Part shown: piece by piece, positions 18,650 to 25,393 of the stretch
Position numbering within the stretch: position 1 is the first letter of the stretch
Layout: each line of letters opens with the position of its first letter
NCBI RefSeq assembly: GCF_035917415.1
Contig: NZ_CP109073.1
Location: 3,704,501-3,768,500, forward strand
Source: Streptomyces sp. NBC_01803
GTDB lineage: Bacteria > Actinomycetota > Actinomycetes > Streptomycetales > Streptomycetaceae
Reading direction: 5' to 3'
DNA: 64,000 bases
Program-made: the position numbers and the translations under genes
The notes under the pieces: generated by a model
What the model saw: only the letters and a program-made list of their open reading frames with translations
The model's database searches: none
Told to the model about the DNA's origin: nothing

Positions 18650-20227
18650 ATGATCAGCCTGAACGACACCGCGACGCGACTGCTGCTGGTCGCCGTCGTC
18701 GTCCTGCCGCTGCTGGGCGCGGTGGCCGCGCTGCTGCCCGCGCCGCCCGGCCTGCGCGGCCGGCACGGCCCCGACCGTGACGTGCTGCGGCACGGCGTGA
18801 CCGTCTCCGGGCTCGTGCTCGTGGCCACGCTGGTGCTGACCGCCGCGTTCGACCACGACGACCCCGGCGCGATACAGGCCGAGAGCGACGTGAGCTGGAT
18901 CCCCGCGCTCGGCGTCCGGCTGCACCTCGGCGTGGACGGTGTCTCGCTGCCGCTGCTGCTGCTGACCGCGCTGCTCACGTTCCTGTGCGCCCTGCACAGC
19001 TACTTCCGGCCGCCGGACGGCCCGCGGCCCGCCGCGTTCGTCGCGCTCCTGCTGCTGCTGGAGGCCGGGACGCTGGCCACGTTCGCCGTGCTCGACCTGG
19101 TGCTGTTCTTCCTCGCCTTCGAGACGGTGCTCGTCCCGATGTACTTCCTCATCGCCCGCTGGGGCGGCGCCGGACGGGCGGCGGCGGCCTGGAAGTTCGT
19201 GCTGTACACCGTGCTCGGCTCGGTGGTGATGCTGCTCGGCCTGCTGCTGATCGGCGTCCAGGCCGGGACGTTCGACATGGTCGCCCTCGCCGGGGCGCAC
19301 GGCGAGGGGCTCACGCACACCACGCAGGTGCTCGCCGTCCTGGCGCTCGGCATCGGGTTCGCCGTCAAGACACCGATGTGGCCGCTGCACAGCTGGCTGC
19401 CGGACGCGCACACCGCCGCGCCCACCACCGGGTCCGTGCTGCTGGCCGGGGTGCTGCTGAAGATGGGCACCTACGGGCTGGTCCGCATCGCGCTGCCGGT
19501 GGCCCCCGAGGGCATGGAGACGTTCGCCCCGTACCTCGGCGCGTTCGCCGTGGCGGGCATCGTCTACGGCTCGCTGGCCTGCCTCGCCCTGGTGCGGGAG
19601 GGCGCGGGCGGGGACCTCAAGCGGCTGATCGCGTACTCCTCGGTCGGCCACATGGGCTTCGTGCTGCTGGGCGTGGCCACGCTCACCCCCACCGGGGTGA
19701 ACGGCGCGCTGTTCGCGAACATCGCCCACGGGCTGATCACCGGGCTGCTGTTCTTCCTGGTCGGCGCCCTGAAGGAGCGGACCGGCTCCACCGACCTGGA
19801 CCGGTTGGCGGGAGCGGGCGGCGCCGCGCTCTACGGGCGATCGCCGCGGTTCGGCGGGCTGCTCGCGTTCGCCGCCGTGGCCTCCCTCGGGCTGCCGGGG
19901 CTGGCCGGGTTCTGGGGCGAGCTGCTGGCGATGCTCGGCGCGTTCGACCCGGCCGACGGGCTCAGCCGGCCGGCGTTCCTCACCTATCTGGCGGTCGCCG
20001 CGTTCGGCACCCTGCTGACGGCCGCGTATCTGCTGCTCGTCGTCCGTCGCGTCTGCATGGGCGACCGCCCGGCCGACGGCGGCGCGCTGCCCGACCTGCG
20101 CGGCTACGAGTACGCCGCCTTCGCGCCGCTGGCCGCGCTCACCGTGCTCGCCGGGCTGTGGCCCGCCGTGCTGCTCGACCTCACCGATCCGGCCGTGCAG
20201 AGCCTCCTGCCGGGAGTCGTCAGATGA
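18650..20227 (+). CDS. nuoM: NADH-quinone oxidoreductase-like subunit M (antiporter-like)
   Basis: This 525-residue antiporter-like subunit has about 14 helices. The key charged residues are in FLAFETVLVPMYFLIARWGG (Glu) and GFAVKTPMWPLHSWLPDAHTAAPTTGSVLLAGVLLKMGTYG (Lys, His). YSSVGHMGFVLLG and the Lys-rich discontinuous helix follow as usual. The start lies 6 bp after the nuoL stop, the only real gap in the operon. Its end overlaps nuoN by 4 bp. Confidence 0.95.
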   Translation: MISLNDTATRLLLVAVVVLPLLGAVAALLPAPPGLRGRHGPDRDVLRHGVTVSGLVLVATLVLTAAFDHDDPGAIQAESDVSWIPALGVRLHLGVDGVSLPLLLLTALLTFLCALHSYFRPPDGPRPAAFVALLLLLEAGTLATFAVLDLVLFFLAFETVLVPMYFLIARWGGAGRAAAAWKFVLYTVLGSVVMLLGLLLIGVQAGTFDMVALAGAHGEGLTHTTQVLAVLALGIGFAVKTPMWPLHSWLPDAHTAAPTTGSVLLAGVLLKMGTYGLVRIALPVAPEGMETFAPYLGAFAVAGIVYGSLACLALVREGAGGDLKRLIAYSSVGHMGFVLLGVATLTPTGVNGALFANIAHGLITGLLFFLVGALKERTGSTDLDRLAGAGGAALYGRSPRFGGLLAFAAVASLGLPGLAGFWGELLAMLGAFDPADGLSRPAFLTYLAVAAFGTLLTAAYLLLVVRRVCMGDRPADGGALPDLRGYEYAAFAPLAALTVLAGLWPAVLLDLTDPAVQSLLPGVVR

Positions 20228-21756
20228 ACCTCGTCCAGACCGTCGAGTGGGCGGTCATCGCGCCGCCGGTGATCGCCGCCGTCGCCGCGGTGGCGGTGCT
20301 CGTCGCCGACCTGTTCCTGCCCGCCGCCCGCAAGGCCCTGCTCGGCTGGGGCGCGGCGGCGGCGCTGGCGCTGGCCGCGTTCGCCCTGCTGCCGCTGCGG
20401 GACGGAGACCGGACCACGTTCTGCCTGCCGGACGATCCGGAGCTGTGCAGCTATGTGGCGGACCGGTTCGCCGTGACCGTCCAGCTCCTGGTGCTCGGCG
20501 GCGCCTTCCTGGCCGCGCTGCTGTCCATCCCGGAGACCGAGGACGGCGAGATGCCGGGCGGGGAGTTCTGGTTCCTGCTGCTGTCCTCGGCGGCCGGCGC
20601 CGCGCTGCTGCCCGCCGCCCGCGACCTGGCGACGCTGATCATCGCCCTGGAGGTCACCACCCTCCCGGCGTACGCGCTGGTGGGGCTGCGGCGCGGCGGC
20701 GGCGCCGGGCCCGAGGCGGCGCTGAAGTTCTTCCTGTCCTCCGTCACCGCCACGGCCGTCGGGCTGCTCGGCGTCAGCTTCGTCTACGCGGGCTCCGGCA
20801 GTCTCTACCTCGACGGGATCGCGGCGGGCCTGCCGGACGCCGATCCCCGGCTCGCCACGCTCGCCGAGGCCGGGGTGGCGCTGACCCTGGTCGCCTTCGC
20901 CTTCAAGACGGCGGCGGTGCCGTTCCACTTCTGGGTGCCCGAGACCTACGTCGGCGCCCCGCTGCCGGTGGCCGGCTACCTGTCGGTGGTCGGCAAGACG
21001 GCGGGCATCGCCGGGCTGATCCTCGTCACCACCGGCGCCTTCCCCGGCTACGGGGACCTGTGGGGGCCGGTGACAGGCGTGCTGGCCGGGCTCACCATGA
21101 CGGCGGGCAACGTCGCCGCGCTGCGCACCGATCCGGAGGCCCCGCACAGCGCGGTCCGGCTGCTGGCCTGGTCCTCGATCGGGCAGGCGGGCTATCTGCT
21201 GGTCCCGGTCGCCGCGGCGGCGTACGCGACGGACACCATCGGCACCGCCGTGGCGTACGCCCTGATGTACGGCGTGGTGAACCTCGGCGCGTTCGCCGTG
21301 GCCGCGCACGTCGCGCGGCAGCGGTCCGCGCACCGGCTCGCGGACTACCGGGGGTTGTACGCCCGGCAGCCGGCCGCCGCCCTCGCCCTGGCCTTCTTCC
21401 TGCTCTGCCTGGCCGGGCTGCCGCCGGGCGTCATCGGGCTCTTCGCGAAGGTGGCGGTCTTCGAGACGGCCGTCGACGCCGACCTCGGCGTGCTGGCGGT
21501 GGTGATGGCGGTCAACGTGGTCATCGCCCTGTACTACTACCTGCGCTGGACGGCGTACCTGTTCCAGCGGCCCGCCGCGGACGGGGCCGCGGTTTCCGAG
21601 CCCGCCGCGGACGGGGCCGCGGTTTCCGAGCCCGCAGCCGCCCGGTGGCCCGCCGTGCCCCTGACCGGCGCGATCGGCCTCGCCGCGCTCACCGGAGTGG
21701 TGCTGTCGGGAGCCCCGCAGATCATTCTCACGTTCGCCTCGGGAACGCTTTTCTAG
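20224..21756 (+). CDS. nuoN: NADH-quinone oxidoreductase-like subunit N (antiporter-like)
   Basis: This 510-residue third antiporter-like subunit closes the operon. The landmarks are ATLIIALEVTTLPAYALVGL (Glu), AFAFKTAAVPFHFWVPETYVGAPLPVAGYLSVVGKTAG (Lys) and WSSIGQAGYLLVPVA. Near the C-terminus, between the last two helices, an exact 30-bp tandem duplication encodes the decapeptide PAADGAAVSE twice (about residues 450-469). The loop is cytoplasmic or periplasmic and not part of the proton path, so the protein should remain functional. Confidence 0.94.
   Translation: MNLVQTVEWAVIAPPVIAAVAAVAVLVADLFLPAARKALLGWGAAAALALAAFALLPLRDGDRTTFCLPDDPELCSYVADRFAVTVQLLVLGGAFLAALLSIPETEDGEMPGGEFWFLLLSSAAGAALLPAARDLATLIIALEVTTLPAYALVGLRRGGGAGPEAALKFFLSSVTATAVGLLGVSFVYAGSGSLYLDGIAAGLPDADPRLATLAEAGVALTLVAFAFKTAAVPFHFWVPETYVGAPLPVAGYLSVVGKTAGIAGLILVTTGAFPGYGDLWGPVTGVLAGLTMTAGNVAALRTDPEAPHSAVRLLAWSSIGQAGYLLVPVAAAAYATDTIGTAVAYALMYGVVNLGAFAVAAHVARQRSAHRLADYRGLYARQPAAALALAFFLLCLAGLPPGVIGLFAKVAVFETAVDADLGVLAVVMAVNVVIALYYYLRWTAYLFQRPAADGAAVSEPAADGAAVSEPAAARWPAVPLTGAIGLAALTGVVLSGAPQIILTFASGTLF
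21571..21630 (+). repeat. Perfect 30-bp tandem duplication in nuoN
   Basis: Two identical 30-base units (21571-21600 and 21601-21630), each beginning CCCGCCGCGG and ending GGTTTCCGAG, lie head to tail. They encode PAADGAAVSE twice in frame. Perfect identity suggests a recent duplication. Confidence 0.98.
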
Positions 21757-21927
21757 GGCGTTTCAGGGCGTTCCAAGGCCGTGGTGTGGGGGCCGCGCGG
21801 GGTGTGCGGGGGAACGGAATTCCCCCGTATGGCGTTGTGCACATCGGGAGTGTCCACTGTTAGTGGAGAAACTCCGACATCCGGATCCTTCCGGGCACCC
21901 CCACACCGCGCTACTGGAGGGCACACC

Positions 21928-22788
21928 GTGCACCGCCGGCACAACGGACTGAGGACAGCCGCCCTGCTCGGCGGCATGTCCGCGCTGATCCTGGTCATCG
22001 GCAGCTTCTTCGGCCGGGCCGGGCTGGTCATCGCCTTGCTGATCGCCCTCGCCACCAACGGCTACGCCTACTGGAACAGCGACAAGCTCGCCCTCCGTTC
22101 CATGCGCGCCCGGCCGGTCAGCGAGTTCCAGGCGCCGGAGCTCTACCGCACGGTCCGCGAGCTGGCCGGGCAGGCCCGGCAGCCGATGCCCCGGCTCTAC
22201 ATCTCCCCGACCGAGGCCCCCAACGCCTTCGCCACCGGCCGCAATCCCCGCAACGCGGCCGTCTGCTGCACCGAGGGCATCCTGCGCCTGCTCGACGAGC
22301 GGGAGCTGCGCGGCGTCATCGGGCACGAGCTCAGCCACGTGTACAACCGGGACATCCTCATCTCGTCGGTGGCCGGTGCCATGGCCTCCGTGGTGATGTT
22401 CCTGGTCAACTTCGCGTGGCTCATCCCCTTCGGCCGCGACGACGAGGACGGGCCCGGCATCCTCGGGATGCTGCTGATCCTGATCCTCGGCCCGATCGCC
22501 GCCTCGCTCATCCAGCTCGCCGTCAGTCGCTCCCGGGAGTTCGAGGCGGACGCGTCCGGCGCCCAGCTCACCGGCGACCCCATGGCGCTGGCCAGCGCCC
22601 TGCGCAAGCTGGAGGCCGGCACCCAGGCGCGCCCACTGCGGCCCGAGCCGCAGCTGGAGACGGCGAGTCACATGATGATCGCCAACCCGTTCCGCAGAGG
22701 CGAGGGCCTGGCCCGGATGTTCTCCACGCACCCGCCGATGGCCGAGCGTGTCGCCCGGCTGGAGCGCATGGCGGGCGGCCGGTTCTGA
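21928..22788 (+). CDS. htpX: HtpX-type M48 membrane zinc protease
   Basis: This 286-residue protease of membrane-protein quality control has two N-terminal helices (about residues 10-50), the zinc motif HELSH (residues 133-137, in [14 protein letters not shown]), two further hydrophobic segments (about 150-200) and the third zinc ligand in [13 protein letters not shown]. The C-terminus [16 protein letters not shown] is typical. The GTG at 21928 follows CTGGAGG; longer in-frame readings back to 21781 have no ribosome-binding support. It is not part of the nuo operon (171-bp gap). The short gap downstream leads straight into yccF. Confidence 0.93.
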   Translation: MHRRHNGLRTAALLGGMSALILVIGSFFGRAGLVIALLIALATNGYAYWNSDKLALRSMRARPVSEFQAPELYRTVRELAGQARQPMPRLYISPTEAPNAFATGRNPRNAAVCCTEGILRLLDERELRGVIGHELSHVYNRDILISSVAGAMASVVMFLVNFAWLIPFGRDDEDGPGILGMLLILILGPIAASLIQLAVSRSREFEADASGAQLTGDPMALASALRKLEAGTQARPLRPEPQLETASHMMIANPFRRGEGLARMFSTHPPMAERVARLERMAGGRF

Positions 22789-22803
22789 CGCCATGCTGAG
22801 GGC

Positions 22804-22974
22804 GTGAAGACACTTCTGAATCTCCTATGGCTGATCTTCTCGGGCCTGTGGATAGCCCTGGGCTATGCCGTGGCCGGGCTGATCTGCTTCGTCCTGATCG
22901 TCACCATCCCCTTCCGGATCGCTCACCCGGTAGCAGCATCAACCGGGGATCGATTTTCCCCTCGATACGCATAG
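22804..22974 (+). pseudogene. yccF: yccF 5' part, interrupted by the integrated element
   Basis: From GTG 22804, 37 codons encode the N-terminal half of a YccF-domain membrane protein (KTLLNLLWLIFSGLWIALGY, then AVAGLICFVLIVTIPF). At 22914 the reading enters the mobile element and ends 19 codons later at TAG 22972-22974. The missing half (31249-31539) joins exactly in frame at the TTC core. The intact protein would have 133 residues, the normal YccF size, with motifs VTIPFGIACF and IIGIPFGIAHFK repeated. Function of YccF is unknown; it is an inner-membrane protein family. Confidence 0.9.
22900..22930. other. attL: left junction of the element
   Basis: The host half ends ATCACCATCCCC-like (GTCACCATCCCC) and the element half begins CGGATCGCTCACCCGG, with the shared core TTC at 22912-22914. 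The core is placed between the two positions where the left and right junctions differ (CCC versus CCG before it, C versus G after it). This gives the crossover to within three bases. Confidence 0.8.
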
Positions 22975-24883
22975 GAGGAGAAGCCACGCCGACGGGTACA
23001 GGGACGCGGGGAACATCGGTCAGAAGAGAGTCAATCCGGGCCCACGTACCGTCTGCGGACCACCGCTTGAAGTGGTAATTCGCGGTGGTCTGAGTTGCCC
23101 CGCATGCCGCCCTTACGGCGTGCCAGGGCTCACCCGTCCGGGCCTTGTACAGCAGAGCATCAATTGTCCGGCGAAGGATGGCGGGGCGTCCGCCGGACAG
23201 CAGGGGCGCAATCAATTCCCATTGGTCGTCTGTCAGCCCTTCGGCAGGAATGTCACGCTGCATCGACGTGTACCAACCCCGGATGGAGCAGGGGGCACCG
23301 CCTTTTCCCATTCCGGCGGGACCTTCGAGATAGACCTTCAGGTCAATCAGCTCCGCGAACTCGGATTGCTCCTGAAGAGTCATGCTTCCCAAGTGGTCAT
23401 GCGCCATTCTCGCAAGCGCCTTGAGGTCTTTTGCCCTCCTGTCTGCATCCTCTTGCTCGGCAAGCCAGTCAGCGGCCTCTTTGCGCATGCCCTGCAACTG
23501 GGCCAGTTCATCAGTCAGCGTCTTTGTCGCCTCATGAATGTAATCCTCCGGCGCATCCTCGCCCCTTGCGATCGCTTCCTTTGCCGCCATAGCCATCACA
23601 GCGGAAATTGCCTTTCGCTGAGCGTCGATCTGCCGATCAAGCTCAGCTACCCTTTCGATCGATGCGGTGGAATTCCCCACTGTCATACCAAGCCACTCGG
23701 AGGCGAGTTCTTCAAGCTGTGCAGGATTACCGAGAACCTTCACTAGCTCTTGCCATACCGGAACTTCAATGGCTTCAGCACTCACGTACGAAGGAGCGCA
23801 GTTGCACGTCTCTTCGCCAGGAATTTGAGCCAACTTCCCTGTGCAACGGTAGAAGCGCTGCTTACCCCCTCGGGTGTGCCCCGTTAGCGGAGATTCGCAC
23901 AACGAGATAACTCGCCCCGAAAGCGGAAAGCATCCGTCGCTACCTTCCTGGACAGTCGACTTCTTGTTCTTTCTGACAACTCGCTGCATCGCTGCCGCCT
24001 GTTCTTCGGTCAGAATCCGAGGCAACTTGATGGTGACGGACTCGCCGAATAGGAGATTTCCGTCGTTGTCCCTCTTAGCATTGTCCCCTCGGAAGACGAT
24101 TGCCCCTTCGAGCACCGCGCGGGACATAATCCGATCGCGGACATTGGCGTATGACCACAATTTGCCCCGACGGGAGAGTTTTCCTTCTGCGTTGAGTCTG
24201 GCAGCACATTGGCGGAGGGTCAGTCGTTCGCTGCCCACCATCCATCCATAAACCTGGAGAATGACGGCCGACTCCGACTCGTCAATGACCAGGTAGGAAC
24301 CCCTCTCCCCTTTGTGTTCCACCCGGTAACCGAAGGGAGGCGGACCCCCAATGTGTGGCGATCCGTCATCGAGTGCTTTCTCCTGTAGCCCTCCCTGTGT
24401 GCGACTCCGGATCTTCTCCCACTCCCTTTCAGCGTAGTCAGCCTGACTACGCATCTCAGAGCGACCGTCCGGAGTGGTGTTGTCGATATCGCCATCCGCA
24501 ATGGCGACGAAAATTCCGAGATCTTCCAAGGCCCAGACCCAGCGCCAGAAAGCGCGCCCCGTGCGTCCGATGGCCCGGCCTTCTTTCACCACGACCACAT
24601 CGAATGCGTGAGCGCGAGCGTTCTCCATCAACCGCTTAAGGTCGTCCCGATCCTCGGCCTCAAGGCTGCCGCTTACGCCGTCGTCGGTGTAAGTATCCAC
24701 GTGCTTCCAGGATTTCTTCGCGATGTAGCCGCGAGTCTTCTTCCCCTGGCTTGCGACGCCGTAGCCCTTTTTCTGCTCCTCCGTCGAAACGCGAAGGTAG
24801 TCCACCGCCCGCAGGACACGGACTGGCGTCATCTTGGCCACCGCCTGGACGGGGGCAGGGGCGGGTGTGGTTTTATAGGCCAT
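22901..24883 (-). CDS. int: Large serine integrase with transposase-like C-terminal domain
   Basis: This 660-residue site-specific recombinase should integrate and excise the element. The N-terminal resolvase domain has the nucleophile Ser33 in YLRVSTEEQ and GVSGSLEAEDRDDLKRLM, VVVVKEGRAIGRTGRAFW. The recombinase domain (IGGPPPFGYR, then LRQCAARLNAEG) follows, then a degenerate zinc ribbon (YRCTG, CNC; the first CxxC is reduced to LCES), a coiled coil (about residues 420-520) and, at about 575-640, a domain like the N-terminus of IS5-type transposases (LTDDQWELIAPLLSGGRPA). The last six residues and stop are encoded across attL in host DNA. The ATG at 24883 has GGGAGC upstream. Confidence 0.92.
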   Translation of the reverse strand: MAYKTTPAPAPVQAVAKMTPVRVLRAVDYLRVSTEEQKKGYGVASQGKKTRGYIAKKSWKHVDTYTDDGVSGSLEAEDRDDLKRLMENARAHAFDVVVVKEGRAIGRTGRAFWRWVWALEDLGIFVAIADGDIDNTTPDGRSEMRSQADYAEREWEKIRSRTQGGLQEKALDDGSPHIGGPPPFGYRVEHKGERGSYLVIDESESAVILQVYGWMVGSERLTLRQCAARLNAEGKLSRRGKLWSYANVRDRIMSRAVLEGAIVFRGDNAKRDNDGNLLFGESVTIKLPRILTEEQAAAMQRVVRKNKKSTVQEGSDGCFPLSGRVISLCESPLTGHTRGGKQRFYRCTGKLAQIPGEETCNCAPSYVSAEAIEVPVWQELVKVLGNPAQLEELASEWLGMTVGNSTASIERVAELDRQIDAQRKAISAVMAMAAKEAIARGEDAPEDYIHEATKTLTDELAQLQGMRKEAADWLAEQEDADRRAKDLKALARMAHDHLGSMTLQEQSEFAELIDLKVYLEGPAGMGKGGAPCSIRGWYTSMQRDIPAEGLTDDQWELIAPLLSGGRPAILRRTIDALLYKARTGEPWHAVRAACGATQTTANYHFKRWSADGTWARIDSLLTDVPRVPVPVGVASPPMRIEGKIDPRLMLLPGERSGRGW

Positions 24884-25224
24884 GTCGGCTCCCAAGCAGT
24901 CGGCCAGCCCCGGGGCGGTTGCCGCCGCCGCCGGGGCACGTTGTGTTCCGTAGAGCATACGCCATCGCCGGACGCCCTGTCAGGAGCCGATAACTCACTT
25001 TCGTCACTAGTCCTGTGACGGAATAGCAGGCGTAGCAACCACTCCCGCTCCGCGCGAGTGAAGCTGATATCAGTCCGCCAGATGACACGAACGGTCGCTT
25101 CCGGGCGGGCAATATCCTGCTTCGGGCTCATGTCCTCGGTTTCCTTTCTGGCTTCCATGACTGGTTCTTGTTCTTCGCGAGTGTTAGCCGGATCTGCGGC
25201 AGAGAATTCGTGATGTTCGGCCAT
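24829..25224 (-). CDS. Small protein upstream of the integrase, unknown function
   Basis: This 131-residue ORF starts at ATG 25224 with GGAGGA six bases upstream; a second ATG two codons earlier is less well placed. The N-terminal half is acidic (FSAADPANTREEQEPVMEA), the middle has a predicted basic helix (RTDISFTRAEREWLLRLLFRHR), and the C-terminus is Arg/Pro/Trp-rich. The last 55 bp overlap the integrase start in another frame, so the two are likely co-transcribed. I do not recognise the family. The position next to int is where recombination directionality factors are often found, which is only a positional hint. Confidence 0.6.
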   Translation of the reverse strand: MAEHHEFSAADPANTREEQEPVMEARKETEDMSPKQDIARPEATVRVIWRTDISFTRAEREWLLRLLFRHRTSDESELSAPDRASGDGVCSTEHNVPRRRRQPPRGWPTAWEPTWPIKPHPPLPPSRRWPR

Positions 25225-25259
25225 AGGCATTCCTCCCTCTGTGGATTTCGGTCCTTCCC

Positions 25260-25295
25260 GGTCCCGCCCCGGGGCGATCACCCCGGGGCGGGACC
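25260..25295. terminator. 15-bp-stem hairpin between tra and the int operon
   Basis: A perfect inverted repeat has arms GGTCCCGCCCCGGGG and CCCCGGGGCGGGACC and a 6-base loop CGATCA. It lies downstream of tra and upstream of the small gene and int on the minus strand. No T-run follows on either strand. It could be a terminator, an attenuator in front of int, or part of a transfer site. Confidence 0.55.
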
Positions 25296-25311
25296 TGTCA
25301 CGGTTACTCGT

Positions 25312-25347
25312 TGTGCTCGTCCACGTCCACGTCCATGGATGAGCACG
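25312..25347. repeat. Second hairpin with CGTCCA repeats
   Basis: The arms GTGCTCGTCCA and TGGATGAGCAC pair with one G.U; the loop holds two further CGTCCA copies, giving three direct CGTCCA repeats. Together with the adjacent hairpin it makes the 169-bp tra/int gap unusually structured. Confidence 0.5.
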
Positions 25348-25393
25348 GGCCCTACGCGCGCAGGCGCGTGCGAGCCGTCTGGACGTTCGGCGG

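Noticed and set aside
16430-19729. Minus-strand open frame of 1099 codons opposite nuoK-nuoM
   Set aside because: Gly/Gln/Arg/His-rich mirror of membrane-protein coding DNA; no motif.
22975-23240. Transposase-like segment considered as a separate inserted IS
   Set aside because: It is continuous in frame with the integrase; there are no inverted repeats or target duplication and only the N-terminal domain of a transposase is present.
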